From contig NC_051139.1 in assembly GCF_014839805.1 (NCBI RefSeq), positions 3,162,001 to 3,226,000 of the forward strand: 64,000 nt of DNA, read 5' to 3'. Positions 11,991 to 24,243 of the stretch are shown in pieces. The stretch is from Manduca sexta (lineage: Eukaryota; Arthropoda; Insecta; Lepidoptera; Sphingidae). The translations under genes and the position numbers were made by a program. Each line of letters begins with the position of its first letter. Position 1 is the first letter of the stretch. The notes beneath the pieces are model-generated. The model worked only from the letters and a program-made list of their open reading frames with translations, searched no databases and was not told the DNA's origin.

Positions 11991-12768
11991 TGATCTTTGG
12001 AATATTTAATTTCAACAATGTATACAACAAAATATCTTTAAGTGATATTTTGGTTCACAGCCGTTCGAATTAAATGTCCTCGCCATGCCGTGTGGTAACG
12101 TAAAAATTTATCAAAATAATCGTTTTAAGTGTCACGCACGCATGTTTGCCATAACGTGTATGTAAATAATTAATAGGCTAGTTAGAAGCAGTGTTTGTTC
12201 ATCACATAGCAGATAAGCGGACAGACGAGCGGGAACGCAAACACTTTCGGTAACGACGTGGGAATGAGTTCTCTAATTACAAAGTTGTAACTACGTTTGT
12301 GTCAATATTGTGAGGTTGACTTGATAGTATTTATCAAAATAAAAGTACGTGACGAAATAGTTTTATGACGTTTTCAATTTGTTTTTTGTCTTAAAACATT
12401 AATTCTAGAAATTATCGTATCAATATTTGCCTCTCCTAAATTAATTAATTATGAATGGCACGCAGAACTAAATTATAACAAAGTCCTGAGAACCGAATCC
12501 AGAACCTAACAATAACTAAAGTTTAAACCACAATGGGCGACATATTGTACTCACACTTAACAATTCATCGAATCTTACAACTTCAAAGACCTTTGACACG
12601 TGCAGAGATCGCTTTGAAGACTTTAGTGGTTGGATATTTGACATTCATCTTTCTTAATATATTAATATCTAAATAACTATGTTCAAATAGACAAGTATCT
12701 TCTGTTTCAGAGAATTCTCTATAGGAATACAATATTATAGAGTCAATGACAAAATTAAGTCTACATCA

Positions 12769-12960
12769 GTGGCAAAGCGTCTATACAACCCGATTCCTAC
12801 CGGCTTCCCTTTTAGGTCTATTTATGTTTGTCTTAGTTTTTGTTTTATTTTCAATTGGCCGCGATATATTAAATAAGGCTATTTTTTTTGCCTTTAATAA
12901 TTTCACCGACACTGGTCTTCAATATGTTTTAATTTTTATAATTGTCACATTGATATTACA
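12769..12960 (+). repeat. Dispersed repeat family B, long copy
   Basis: Begins AAAGCGTCTATACAACCCG, then ATTCCTACCGGCTTCCCTTTT, and later TTGGCCGCGATAT, all shared in order with 26099-26235. The 74-codon frame over it is incidental. Confidence 0.6.
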
Positions 12961-13807
12961 GAGTGGATAGTTACGAAACTATTTTTAATATTTTTTACAT
13001 CGAGACATCAACAGCCAAGTTATTTTTCGTAATGTTAAAAACAAGACCTTTAAAAGATTATAAATGATTATAACTATTTACTTTACGATTAGGAATATGT
13101 TTGTTGTACTCAGACTGTATAATTTGGCCTACTCAGAAAATTGTTAACAAATTATTAAATAATATTTACAAAGCAGCGTACACATCCAATTCACAAATAT
13201 TTAAAATATTAATACGGGATTTGATGTTTTGGGGCACGCCCTAATGTCACGCGAAACACGTTTCGCATTGAGAAATGCATGTAAGAAGTCGTTATCAGAA
13301 TTTTTGAGAAAATAGAAGCCTATGTTTATTTCTAATCATTAGAACATTCGTAAGAATTAATTATTGTTATGTAAAGTCATATTATTTTAATGATAACAAT
13401 TGTTTTGTCGCGATCCATCTGATTAACTATTCGACGATATAAAAACCAGTTCAATAATAAACTAATTGAGCTATGATAATTGCTTAAACTTTCGCAAGTA
13501 TGGAAACTTCACTATCACAGTTTTCGAACACATAGGTAACACCTAGAAATACTATGTTCTATTATATCAAAAATACTTTTTACGTACGTATTAGCGGTAC
13601 CAAATGCTTTGTATAAAATATTCCTCACGCGGTAGTATGCTCATCACTCAAGTTAGTTACCGGCTATTACACCCACAGTGAAGCACCATTCCATGTCTCA
13701 TAACATATTTGTTTACATTGTAGTTCATTAGCATCGTAATTAATATTGTTGATATCGAATATTGACAACGTTTGGTTAATTTATTGTCGCGATAATGTGA
13801 TTGATAG

Positions 13808-13876
13808 CGGTGTAATCGGGTTGCCTGGTCCACTGTGAACCGCGCCTACTTGGAAGACAATAACCTGTATGTATAG
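13808..13876 (+). CDS. Possible alternative terminal exon, weak
   Basis: After a TAG at 13805-13807 the sequence is open for 22 codons to a TAG stop and includes WSTVNRAYLEDNNLYV. It is in phase 0, so exon 1 could splice to it to give a short isoform. The acceptor lacks a clear pyrimidine tract. Speculative. Confidence 0.15.
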   Translation, partial: RCNRVAWSTVNRAYLEDNNLYV

Positions 13877-15955
13877 CATGCGGTCTCAGGATGTCTGAAG
13901 TTTCCAAGATATTAGAAATGTCTTTTTGCTAGGTCTCATAAGTCGGGTTCGGTAGGTACAACTGTAATTTCTATTTCTGCTGCCAAACAACGTTGTTCTA
14001 GTACTGTTGTACTGAAGGTCATTGTTCAATTACTGGGCACTTAACAGCTTATAATATATTTCAGGGAGTCGAGCGTCGAGCGCGATACAATGGCGCGCCG
14101 TTCTTTATAATTCAAAGATTTACATTGTATCGATATTATGTATGAGCGAGCATGTCACTTACCGTTCAACCAGCAGCTATCTCATCTCAGCATTGAGACG
14201 TTTAAAAATATTACAGTTTATTGATAAATAATAAAGAAGCCGACGAGTTTTGAATTAATTATTTATGTAGAATTTTAAACTGCGTTGGCTTGAGCAAGTT
14301 GATTTCATCTCTGTAATCTGAAGTTCATTTTCATTTTCGGTTTATATATCTGTAGGTATTCCAAAGTGGTTGGTATATAATGGCACGTGCCGTTGTTTTC
14401 CTCCCATTCTTTTCTTATCACAATGCCAAACATATCGTCCCATAAGATCTCTCAAGTCACCTCTCTCTTTCAGTACTGAAATAACATATACCTTTCTTGG
14501 TACGAATAGAGTCGATTTTTCAACGTAAGTGTATTGAGGCCAGCTACGCGCACCGTCCTACTTTGGTTTGGTACCATTAGGTCCAGATGTTATCAGCGCG
14601 AACCCACCGCATCGGGCACAACTCATACATAGTAAATATTACTCTTAATGCGGGCAGAAAGTCTCTGAACACGAGGTGAAGGTTGTAGAAGACAAAAAGT
14701 ACACAAAAACTATTTCTTTGCTGAAAAAATATTAAATCTTTCTTTTATTACTGCGAGCCTGCTCCAATGTTTAGGATATGCATAATTCAAATATGTAATA
14801 TAAGAAGCAGTATTTTAATTTAAAGATTTTGGCATTCTTTTTTTAAATTAAACTCTTTAATCTTTTTTCTCTTGGATTAATTTCTTTTATGAGAAAGTCT
14901 TTCTTTACTTTCTCCACACTCTCCCGTAAATAAGGAATGCAAATTAAAGTTTATATTTAAATTCTTTATTTTTGTCACGCGCCACGTTTGAGCCGAGAAT
15001 CTCTGTTAAGACTTTATATTTGAAACTTCTCGCGACGCCTTTGAGAGTTTGATCCACCGCAAGATTAAAGTCACAAGTTTGTGTAGAGTTACGACTTGCG
15101 ACTTCGAACAAGGTTAAGTTTAAGTCTTAGTATGGTACGTTATTTTAACAAGATTTATGGTATTTTAACCCAATTAAATTATAAGTTGTTCATCGAGCAG
15201 TATAAGCCACGATGAATAGCTTCATTTCTTCAGGGGCCCAATGAAGATCTTTGTCAAATATCACTGTACTCTTTCTTTTATAATTCCTTTTTAATCGGCT
15301 TTAAAAACACTCTGATGTCTCAAGATGTCTCGACTATATATTTTTTTCAAGATACATAATTTTGATCCGTAAGAATCAATACGATAATATCCACAAAGTT
15401 TCCGACCTTTAACCTAAATATCAAAAATGTTTTAAAAAAACAAGAGTTAGCCAAGCGTAACGCACGTGACGATACACAGTGAACCCCATGGGAACGTCAC
15501 GGCGACCGACGCTAACGGCTGGCCATACTGAATTAATTACTATTTTTGCAATTGAAATAATAATTGACGTCATGTTTTATAGCTTAAAATTAAATACGTA
15601 AACGCTAGAGTAATTAAAATATATATATTGTTTTAAAAACCTAAAATAGAAAACAGCTCAGTTATTTTATGCTAATCTTATATGTAGAATAATAAATCTT
15701 TCTCTCAGAATTTAGATGGCCTGGTTGATCCTGGAAGGAATTATTGGAGAATTTGTTACTAAATAATAGTTTTCATGTTATAAACTACATTATAAAATTA
15801 TAGTCAATCTTTAAAGTAAATAAAAATATTTATTTTTTCACAAATTTCTATCAACAACTTAACTCATCAACAACTAGTTAAAAGTACGTAAATTCCAGAA
15901 GTTTCCTACAACAAAATCATCAAGGTCAGTACGATACTACGGGCTGAACAGTTAT

Positions 15956-16139
15956 GTGCAAATTGCACAAAAACAGTGGCCGCGCCGTGGGAAAGTCGGG
16001 GCGGCTGCGGCGACGGCACGGGCCACCTGTCTGAGGGTGCAGATACTTGATACTAACTGTACGAGGGGACGGACGCGTGGGCTACCCATTGTGGGAATAA
16101 CTGTACAGCGCGCAGATAAACAATTATCTGAGAACTGAA
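15956..16139 (+). other. CpG-rich island inside the intron
   Basis: GC-rich stretch (about 15975-16085) with many CpG. A plus-strand frame is open for 60 codons but has no known domain. It could be a regulatory element, an alternative promoter or an unrecognised exon. Confidence 0.3.
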
Positions 16140-16986
16140 CAGCGCAATATTGTTATTGTGGGAGTCAAATTTAATATGTTTTTATGGGGTTTTATTTTAA
16201 TGCTAGATATGTAGTATTGTTGTAGAATCAGCTGCTGTAGAATAAATTCGTCGATATTTATAGTTTCTGTTTATAAACTCTAATAAAAAATATAATATAA
16301 ATAAATTATAATAATTATTATAATTCATACTTTGTATGTTTGTTACGTATAGATCTTTTGTGTTAAGTAAAAATATTTTTCATTTTCATTTCATTATATA
16401 ATATATCTCTTCTCATACACAATACATAGAAATATTTGAAATTTTAATTACAGAAAATTGTTGATAGATTAGAAACAATTAGTTGACTGAATGTGGATCG
16501 AAACTTAGGCTACATTTCTTTTTACTCTTGCTTAATGTTTAAAATATAGATGCGATGTAAAAATAATAATATCTGACGTCTGATACCTTAAGCTTTCGAA
16601 AACCCCAACCCTATATAAGAAATAAAATGGAAAACCAATATATACGAAATAAAAATAAATAACTTCTAAGAAAAAATAGATATTTGGTTACATTGATTTC
16701 AATAAAGTGGTGGGCGATGAAGTGTTTGTAAACGAGACGAGGATTTGAGCAGAATAAATACGGTATTCTTCAGTATTTTCGTTCTGTTCAATCAAACGTG
16801 AAATATTTAGGACGGCTGTTGTATTTTCTACAGCATTTATTTCCATTGTTATGAAATTGAAAACACATTTATTTATATTCGTATAATAATTATTTACCTA
16901 AATACATAATGAATGAAGAAGAAGTTGGTAACGTACTTTTCTATAATTTATATTTTAGCATTTTAGTTATGATTTAGCATTATCTG

Positions 16987-17100
16987 CTTGACGACTTGAT
17001 AAAGGTAGTAGGAACACGCTGGATGCAGGTCGCTTTGGACAGGTTCGTCTGGAAATCTTTAGTGGAGGCCTATGTTCAGGAATGGACTTTATGTGCTTGA
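16987..17100 (+). mobile_element. Non-LTR retrotransposon ORF2 C-terminal tail
   Basis: Reads DDLIKVVGTRWMQVALDRF then EAYVQEW and ends at a TGA. This is the C-terminal tail of the lepidopteran LINE family also present at 42690-42838 and 52450-52690. 5'-truncated. Confidence 0.75.
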
Positions 17101-17160
17101 TGGTCATGATAGTGATGATTATCTAAGACAATTGCTTTTAAGCCTAGTGCTGTGAAGAGA

Positions 17161-17299
17161 TTAAAAAAAACATTGATAGTATTTCTTAATTTTGTAAATA
17201 CTGCACAAAAAAGGCGTACATTGCCAAAAGTTTAAAAAAACATTCAGTGTATTGCTTAGGTTGCAAGTACTGCACGAAAAGTCGTACATGCAAAAGCTA
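17161..17299 (+). repeat. Two-copy tandem repeat after LINE tail
   Basis: Two units of about 69 bases, each with TTAAAAAAACATT, an AGTATTTCTTA- or TGTATTGCTTA-like block, ACTGCAC and CGTACAT, follow the LINE tail. They differ at many bases, so the duplication is old. Confidence 0.6.
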
Positions 17300-18062
17300 A
17301 ATTAATTGGATTAATATCAACTATCGCAGAAATATCATCTCTTATATCGATATTGTGCGTCGTATGAAAAATAATACATTACGCGCCACAATGTACGTCA
17401 GAGGCGCCTTCGACCTTAATACTCTTTATGTTAGACACCAATCACATTATCCTTCGTCTATTACTTATAATCATGGCTCTACGCACATAAATATACACTG
17501 TCTGAGACATGACAAGAGAACTGAAAGGCTTTGGACATCTAAATGTAATAATTTTTACGTTTTATACAGAAAGTGACCAAATGTTTAGGGCTCGTTTAAG
17601 TTTAATAGGTTTATGGATAATCCTATCCTATGGATATCCTTATTGTCAAATTTCTGATCAGTTTTTCCTATAAAGTTTACTAATTATCATATCATTATCG
17701 TCATTAAAAAAGCATATAAATAGTTTAATGAATTCTAGAACACAATTGTTTCGAATTTGGCTCGGAAGAAATACAGCCGTTAAATGTTAAAGACATCATT
17801 TGGTGACAGATATTATCCAATGTTTACACTCATTAGCGATTGTCTTGTTATTCTATTCTCTCGCGAGCCTTGCCCGGGTCTACGTTAATTTAACTTAATC
17901 TTATGTCTGAATTCTATTTATTAATATTCATAATCCACTTTAACGTAGCTTTGATAGGATTTAGTAACAAGGATTACCTTTGAGCCCCAAGTCTTTGTAA
18001 CGTTTACTCCCAATAACATATTAATGTTTTGCTTATTAAAGTTCAATTTCCATCTTCCACAG

Positions 18063-18569
18063 GCCTTCAAGTTGTTCAAGCGTAGCAAACACCGCAAGAA
18101 CGCTCGCAACCGCATCTCCCCAGCGTTGGTCCGGTCGCCCTCGTACAGCGGCACCGTGGACGCGCGCGCCGAGATCGACGTGCAGCGGTTCTGCGCCTGT
18201 CGCACCTCCCTCCCTCCATTGCACCTCGCCGCCAACGACTCCTACGAGAACGCCTCCTTCTACAGCGGATACAACAGCTACAACAGTTCCAGAGTAGACA
18301 GTCTCGAAAGCTACAGGACGAATGAGTCCAGTGCCCGTTCTGACTCCGCCTATGATTCAGCTCGCAGCAGCCCCGCTCACGCCAGAGTCTGTTACGCAAC
18401 AGTCACCTACTTCAACGTCAATGATAGTGAAGATAGCAGCAGTATCCGTACAGAATACACGCTGCTCGATGATGCAGAGGCAGAAAGGATTGGGGATGTT
18501 GACGAGGACGAAGATGAACGAACACAGAACATGATAAATGAAAGCATCGAGCTCGTCAGCACGTTATGA
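18063..18569 (+). CDS. Exon 2 (last) of unknown 184-residue protein gene
   Basis: Follows a strong acceptor (TTCCATCTTCCACAG) and encodes 168 residues to a TGA at 18567. Codon use is strongly GC-ending, unlike the flanks, which supports real coding. The start is very basic (KLFKRSKHRKNARNR), the middle is rich in Ser, Tyr and Asn with repeated NSYNSS- and SAYDSARSS-like runs, and the end is acidic (DVDEDEDERTQ). No signal peptide or membrane segment. The basic head and acidic tail suggest a soluble, largely disordered, probably regulatory protein, but no named domain is visible and I do not know the family. The upstream in-frame ATG at 18024 lies in the intron and is not the likely start. Confidence 0.85.
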   Translation, partial: AFKLFKRSKHRKNARNRISPALVRSPSYSGTVDARAEIDVQRFCACRTSLPPLHLAANDSYENASFYSGYNSYNSSRVDSLESYRTNESSARSDSAYDSARSSPAHARVCYATVTYFNVNDSEDSSSIRTEYTLLDDAEAERIGDVDEDEDERTQNMINESIELVSTL

Positions 18570-19560
18570 ACGCTCGGTCGCTTGTAATTAGTTTATTTAA
18601 TATTAAAGACAACGAAGTTACATTTCGTGTTGGTATGCGAGTATTGAGTTAGAAGCACGACGTAAGTGATATTATAAAATGTTAAGTTAGAATATAAATT
18701 TATAACGTACAATTAATTTATGAAGATATTAAGTATTTAGGCAACTATTTCATAAAGTTACGCGTATATTACAGTACGGAATTTTGCGGTGTCGCGGTTT
18801 CCTCCAAAGAATTTGTAAGGGAAATTCGGACATTGAAATTTCTGAGTAACCTAGTTAAATATTATAGAAGATGTACAACATTACATCTGATATAGTACTA
18901 AGAGTAATTTAGGTGGATTGTTTATCTCTTAAATGTTAATGAAGTCATTAAAAGTACTTACTGTAAAGACCTATGGCATTCCGATTTGATAGTAAACATC
19001 GTTCTGCTTGATTCTAAGCACTCCATTTCCTTCCTTTCCTTATGAAGGTTTTGAAAAGCCATTTAATTACCTTTCTTCCAATTTATTCCTACCAAGATGT
19101 GTGATTGGACTTATGTGATGTTTGTGAGTAAGTTTATTGAATATAGTTCGTTAGACGTTTAACTGAAGAGTGAATGTCTTGTTTGTACATTGATAAAGTA
19201 TATTAAGGTATCCAGAGTTAAACTTTACGTAAAGAACTTTGATCCGATTTGACTTTCCTAAGGTCTTTGATCTGATTTGGCAACATTTTAATTGGGGACA
19301 AATTTGTGTTTGTATACAATTTGTAATGGCTTGTCCCGTTTTCCATTTGTAATGAGAGTTCGATGTCCCGAGGCGTCTACCAAAGCTTGTGATATTGTGA
19401 GTTTAAGTTAAGATTATTGTAAATGTTCGAGAATGTTGATCTCAGTTGTATATATTCTATAATTATATTATGTGAACATTATTTATTGGTTTTATTTCAA
19501 TATATACAGAAAATTAAACCGCAATTTAAATAGAAATCAGATATCCTTTTTAAAGTATAC
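18570..19560. other. 3' UTR and flank of the 184-residue gene
   Basis: No AATAAA is evident; ATTAAA variants occur at 18602 and 18947 and either could serve as the poly(A) signal. The transcript end cannot be set from sequence. No other gene seen. Confidence 0.35.
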
Positions 19561-19771
19561 TTAAGGCGATACCTCAAGGTCCATTTTCATACATTTTGTT
19601 TCACCTTTAATCTGGGTAACTAAACAAGTATTGGCAAGTAAAGAATTTAAATTCACGTCTAGTTAGTGATTAGTTCTCGCAGTTGAAAGAAAAACGTAAA
19701 AATAATTAATAATCATATTTCGGCCTTTAAAATTTAATATGACGAAATTTGACCTTGAGGTATCGCCTTAA
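19561..19771. mobile_element. TTAA-ended MITE, simple copy
   Basis: A 211-base element with inverted ends TTAAGGCGATACCTCAAGGT and its complement at 19752-19771, flanked by or including TTAA. The interior is AT-rich and non-coding. The left three quarters match each arm of the fold-back copy at 47359-47704. TTAA termini fit piggyBac-type target sites, but no transposase is present. Confidence 0.75.
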
Positions 19772-19793
19772 TAAACAAAAATGGTAAAAAGGA

Positions 19794-19985
19794 AGGACAT
19801 TGTAGCCAGTGTAACTGCTGGGCATAATAAGACTTAACATCTCATGTCTCAGGATGGCGAGTGCAATGGAATACGAAACAATACTTTGTAATTCAAGGTG
19901 TTGGATGGTGTTTCTACTGTTTATGGGCGGTCGTATCGCTTACCATCAGGCGAACGGTAAGCTCGGGTCATCATCTAAATAATTA
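19794..19985 (+). mobile_element. SINE/LINE repeat family C
   Basis: Ordered blocks: GGACATTGTAGCCAGTGTAA, CATAATAAGACTTAACAT, CTCAGGATGGCGAG, AATACTTTGTAATTCAAGGT, GTTTCTACTGTTTATGGGCG, CGTATCGCTTACCATCAGG. Other copies: 34300-34590 (+), 24507-24770 (-), 20395-20537 (-, diverged), 44637-44790 (head) and 55241-55305 (tail). Confidence 0.7.
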
Positions 19986-20394
19986 AATATAAAAAATAAG
20001 TCCAAAAGCAATTAGTCTAGAAAAAAATATACAAAAAAATGAAAAAATTTAAAGCAAAGAGTATTATACTCAACCAAAGCAAATTGGTGTGAATGAGTAC
20101 GTTGTGTTGTATTAAAAGCAGGTTAAACCGGTTCCAGAGACCAGTTAGGTGTTCTTTTAGGGTATTCATATTTTGTCAAAAATATTTGCTACAAAAGATA
20201 TTGTTAATGGACTTATGAGAATGAATGGATAAAATAGAAATCTTGAATGATTTACCAATGATTATTGTAGAAACTATGATCCAAAGAGGAAATTTGCCTT
20301 GATTTTAGGCATTGATTTTATGATTTTGAGAAATTTTAATTACTATGGAAACCTTCAGATTTTTTTTATTACGCAAGTTGTTCGTCCAATGTTA

Positions 20395-20537
20395 ACCACC
20401 ACGTTTGTCCTTAAATAACAACATCACAATTCAGGGCTTGCAATTACAAAGTACTTACTGGACAGTACTACACTGCATTCGCGAATCACGTAAGATATTG
20501 AGTCTAATAATGCACAGTTATTACACTGGCTACAAGG
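20395..20537 (-). mobile_element. Repeat family C, diverged copy
   Basis: Reverse-orientation blocks ATTACAAAGTA, CACTGCATTCGC and TTACACTGGCTACAA align in order with the 24.5 kb copy. It abuts the MITE starting at 20538. Confidence 0.5.
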
Positions 20538-20699
20538 TACAGTCAGCCGCAAAAATAGCTGAAATGTTAAAATCGCCTTTACCCGTTAAGTTTTATTGAA
20601 CATGTTTTTTTTTATATGGAATAAATGTTGGTAAGAACACACAAGTGTATAGACGATTTGAAGTTTTTGATTTGCTGTTTATTTATGTGGGTGACTGTA
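20538..20699. mobile_element. Tc1-like MITE, copy 1
   Basis: 162 bases with ends TACAGTCAGCCGCAAAAATA and, complementary, ATTTATGTGGGTGACTGTA. Begins and ends with TA, as expected for a Tc1/mariner target duplication. Relatives at 40006-40107 and 58093-58310. Confidence 0.7.
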
Positions 20700-21545
20700 C
20701 AACTAAATCAATAGACTTCAGTCTTTGTAAATATATTTAATATGAGCAGATCCATTTTATTTTCTTTGATTAGAGATCTAAATGTTTTTAATGAAATTCT
20801 CTTCGGTTTAAATGTCAAATCCCTGAAACGAGTACGTTTTATTTTAAGCAAAAGGTTAGACTTGAGTGGTTACAATAGTAAATTTTAAATTCATGTTAAT
20901 AATAGAGTGGAAGTTTGTAATCATAGCAAATCTGAAGTGTAATTAATGACGTCATAAAGTGTTATATTGTAAAAGAAAAAAAAACTTGGCATTCACTATA
21001 TATTTAACATTAATCCGCCTTTATACCATGTGTACAAAGTGTAAAATTTATTTTTTTAATTGTTTATACTTTTGGATCAGAAAACATGTATCAAGACTGT
21101 CAATAATATGTATTATTTTTCAATGTGTTTAGACCCTCTGTTGTCAATACAAAACACCCCTCTTTCCAATAAGACTAAATCCTCGTAAATTGTCAGCACC
21201 AGCAAATCCTACAACCAGTATTTCAGGTTTTTTTCCATTCCGTTCTTCATTACAGCAGATTATATTTCCACAAAACATTGTTAACGCAATATTCGGTACT
21301 ACGCATTGTTTGCGCACGTGCGTCGGTATGCGAAGATAATGACGCAAAAATATAATGAAGATAAACTGATTTTTTATATTCGAAGGACCGGTTTGGAGTT
21401 TCAAAACTTTGTACTTAATATGAGACAATCTCCGAAAATTTATAAATTTCGCGAGCCAATGTTTTGAAATAGGTTTATTGAAGGTTAAAAATATGTTTTT
21501 ACTGGATAAGTAAGTAACCTAGTAAAAAATGAATCAATGATGTAA
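20700..21545. other. Intergenic AT-rich DNA
   Basis: No gene recognised. The 94-codon minus-strand frame at 21144-21428 has no support. Confidence 0.35.
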
Positions 21546-21587
21546 ATTAAAATCCTTCATAATATATTTATTATGAAGGATTTTAAT
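21546..21587. repeat. Perfect palindrome, 19 bp arms
   Basis: Arms around AAAATCCTTCATAATA pair perfectly across a 4-base loop (TATT, 21565-21568). No T-run or gene context gives it a role. Confidence 0.85.
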
Positions 21588-22616
21588 GTACATTATTACA
21601 CAGCAACGTATGCCTTTAACGAAGTTTGAACACGGCGATGTCGTATGGTGTGAATTAAATGAATATTTACTTTAGTTTCATTTTCTTGGGCTATGCGCCA
21701 CCCTGGCAGAATTGTAGAGCGTGTTTAGGAAATGAAAACAAACTAAATTTTCATTAGAATAACCACTCATTTATTAGTAAACCATTGCACGTTAAAACAA
21801 TCACAATAAAATAGCACATAAAACTCTGTAACAGCTGGACATTTTTGATCATTCTAATTTCAAAAATTCAAATAATATGCTGCCAGCTCCCACAGCATAG
21901 AGGCTTTTCGTCTGCCTATGCAACCTCAAAAAAAAATGTGTTGCTCAAATCACAATTTCTACAACAGTGCGTGGCATGCCAGTAGTCACGTAAAGCGTCT
22001 GAGATTGATAACGTGATCATTAGTGGAGTGTCGAGTTATCGTGTGTGGCGCCTAACCCGGCTAGCTGTGTTTACTGCCGGGCGTTTGGGCGAATTTAGAT
22101 GCAATTATTTAATATTATCGCATCATGCACTGACCTCGTATTTGGATCACAATTTGCAGGTCATTGGAATAAGAAAGTGTGACGTGGAGTTCGTTAAATT
22201 GATAGGATATACGACTTTATTTTATTTTTTAATAATTTAACTTGTTGTCAATACTTTTAACTTCTTTTTTTCTTGTATAATGGTATCTTTTGTACAGTTA
22301 ATCACAAAATTATCTGAACTAATTCAAAGAAGAGAACTGTCGCAGTCAGATTTGCAATCGTTCTTCAATAGGTATTAATCAATCACCTTCCCTTCTCAAA
22401 GGTTGGCAAGAAGCCATCTTGAAAAAGTTGCTTGGTACATGGCTATAGGGTCGCATCCATACACGAGACTGAACACAGCTGGCTACTGAAAAAGATAAAA
22501 ATGAAACCACCTTCAAAAAATAAACAAAAGTAACAGGTATAATATACTGGTTACCAGTTTTGGAGTAGGTGATAAATTAAAGAATTTCCTATTAGGGAAA
22601 TAATAAATGATGTAGT
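21588..22616. other. Intergenic DNA
   Basis: No gene or named repeat recognised. The short plus-strand frame at 22013-22240 has no splice or domain support. Confidence 0.3.
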
Positions 22617-22715
22617 TGAAATGAAACTAATTTTCGGATTCTATCGCGGTTAGTATTTTATTTTTCTCCCGACGTTTTGAAGACTTTGCAGTCTTCATGG
22701 TCACGGGGGGGGACT
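22617..22715 (+). repeat. Dispersed repeat family A, copy 3
   Basis: TTTTCGGATTCTATCGCGGT, then TTTTTCTCCCGACGTTTTGA and GTCTTCATGGTCACGGGG, as in copies 1, 2 and 4. Confidence 0.75.
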
Positions 22716-22979
22716 CAATGATGGAGTTCTAACGTAACAAATACTAAAAAAATACAAATCGAATTGAGAATCTCATCATATTTGGAAGTCGGTCAAATCC
22801 GTGATGGTAAATAAATAGAATGTTTTCATAAAATTGAAACAATGAGTTTAAATATCTTTTATAAAGTGTTTCGTTTTTTAACCTCTACACTTGCTAAATA
22901 GTGTAACAAACTTTACCCCATCAATTCGATATGGATTAAACAGTATCTTTCTCGAACAATACCTCGATTTAATAACGCC

Positions 22980-23215
22980 ACACGGCACGCACACGAATGT
23001 ACAAAAACTAGAGTTTTTGCACCCCGCGCTTCCTACGGAAGTATCGTGCGAGGGAGATAGAAATAGGAATGGTGCGAGTGCGAGCAGAACGGCGATCGTG
23101 GGAAACACAAGGGTGGCGATATCCCATACGAGCATTGAAGTGGGACGGTCATGTGGTAGTTCCATTTGACCCTCCGATTGACCAGGACTTGCAAATTGTG
23201 GGTGACGCGTCATGT
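22980..23215. other. GC-richer segment, open on both strands
   Basis: Contains CGTGCGAGGGAGATAGAAAT and GGTGCGAGTGCGAGCAGAAC and is open for 90-110 codons on both strands. No domain is recognisable. It looks like a decayed repeat or regulatory island rather than an exon. Confidence 0.25.
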
Positions 23216-23992
23216 TTGATGGTTTGTATGTGGATTTTTTATGCTGGAATTATTTTTATGAGAATCATTTACGTTTTGATATTTGAGGGACATTAAAATG
23301 AATGAAGGAATGCTACTTCAAATTATAAATCACACTTAAAACGGATAAAAGTAATCATGAATGGGAAGATTTTTAAGAAAATTTCTTACTAGGTAGGGGA
23401 ATTCATAAAATATAAAAATAATTGAACTAAATTAATTTGTAACTCTCTTTTGTCCGTAAATAAAACTTCCTATACCTTCGAAAAAAAAAATGATATTGCG
23501 TAGCTAACTAAAAAAAAAAGAATCAAACTCAATTAACTCAAAATTCTTGCTTACGCAGAGATCTACAAGTGCTTTTAATTCGTTTTAATTTAGTATATAA
23601 TTTATAACATAGTTTTATCAATCTCTAATTAATATATAAAATATAAAAAGCCCTGAATAATATCTAAAAATATTAATTCCATACAGCTAACTCAAACATT
23701 CGCAGCTCCCCGACTACGCTATCGCGATTCCTGCGGACATCTGTTGGGGTGCAATTAACTGCTAGACACCTGTGCGAGTGTCTGACACTAAACGGGACCG
23801 ACTCGGCCAACAACCTTTTAGTGGGGTTAGCCGTTATTAGGTACCGACAAATGAGCTATCATTTATTTGGCATCAGATTAATTAGGAACTGTTTCGACCC
23901 TAATTAAATTGACACGTATTGTGTGATATTTGGGTTAATTTTCCTTGAGTTTAATAACTTCGTATCCTAAACATATTTGTTGGAAAGTATAG
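23216..23992. other. Intergenic DNA with one GC-richer patch
   Basis: A patch at 23700-23830 holds a CACCTGTG E-box and a GACCGACTCGGCC motif, possibly regulatory. The remainder is AT-rich with nothing recognised. Confidence 0.25.
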
Positions 23993-24243
23993 CTGGTAGT
24001 AGGATATATTTTATATCCGCTTGGAGAGCGAACACCGTATAAAAGGTGTTAAAACCCGTTATAGTTGCCCACGTAAGTGTGTCGCGTTCCGGGATCAGCC
24101 TGGGTATATCGGTTTCTAACAGGCCGGTATAATTGTGTCGACTGGCGAGGGTTAATCATCTCTCGTCACTCGACATTCTATTAGACCCATCTCCGCTTAT
24201 CATTAAGTGCAGTAGGGTCACTGTGCCGTACCCGTATAAAAAG
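23993..24243 (+). mobile_element. SINE/LINE repeat family D, copy 1
   Basis: About 250 bases shared end to end with 60051-60299: GTAGGATATATTTTATATCC, GTGTTAAAACCCGT, CCGGGATCAGC, TTGTGTCGACTG, CGACATTCTATT and CCGTATA followed by A-rich DNA. A partial copy is at 48393-48500. The A-rich end suggests a retroposed element. Confidence 0.7.

Larger units (their letters stand above)
9918..18062 (+). other. Intron 1 of the 184-residue protein gene
   Basis: Bounded by GTGAGT (9918) and a TTCCATCTTCCACAG acceptor ending at 18062. It carries repeat copies (10037, 10759, 11951, 12769), a LINE tail with tandem repeats (16987-17299), a phase-compatible possible terminal exon (13808-13876) and a CpG-rich patch (15956-16139). 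The remaining stretches 10860-11950, 12971-13807, 13877-15955 and 17300-18062 show nothing I can name. Extra small exons cannot be excluded. Confidence 0.6.

Noticed and set aside
18036..18399. Minus-strand frames over exon 2
   Set aside because: Shadows of the plus-strand coding exon, which has splice sites and codon bias.
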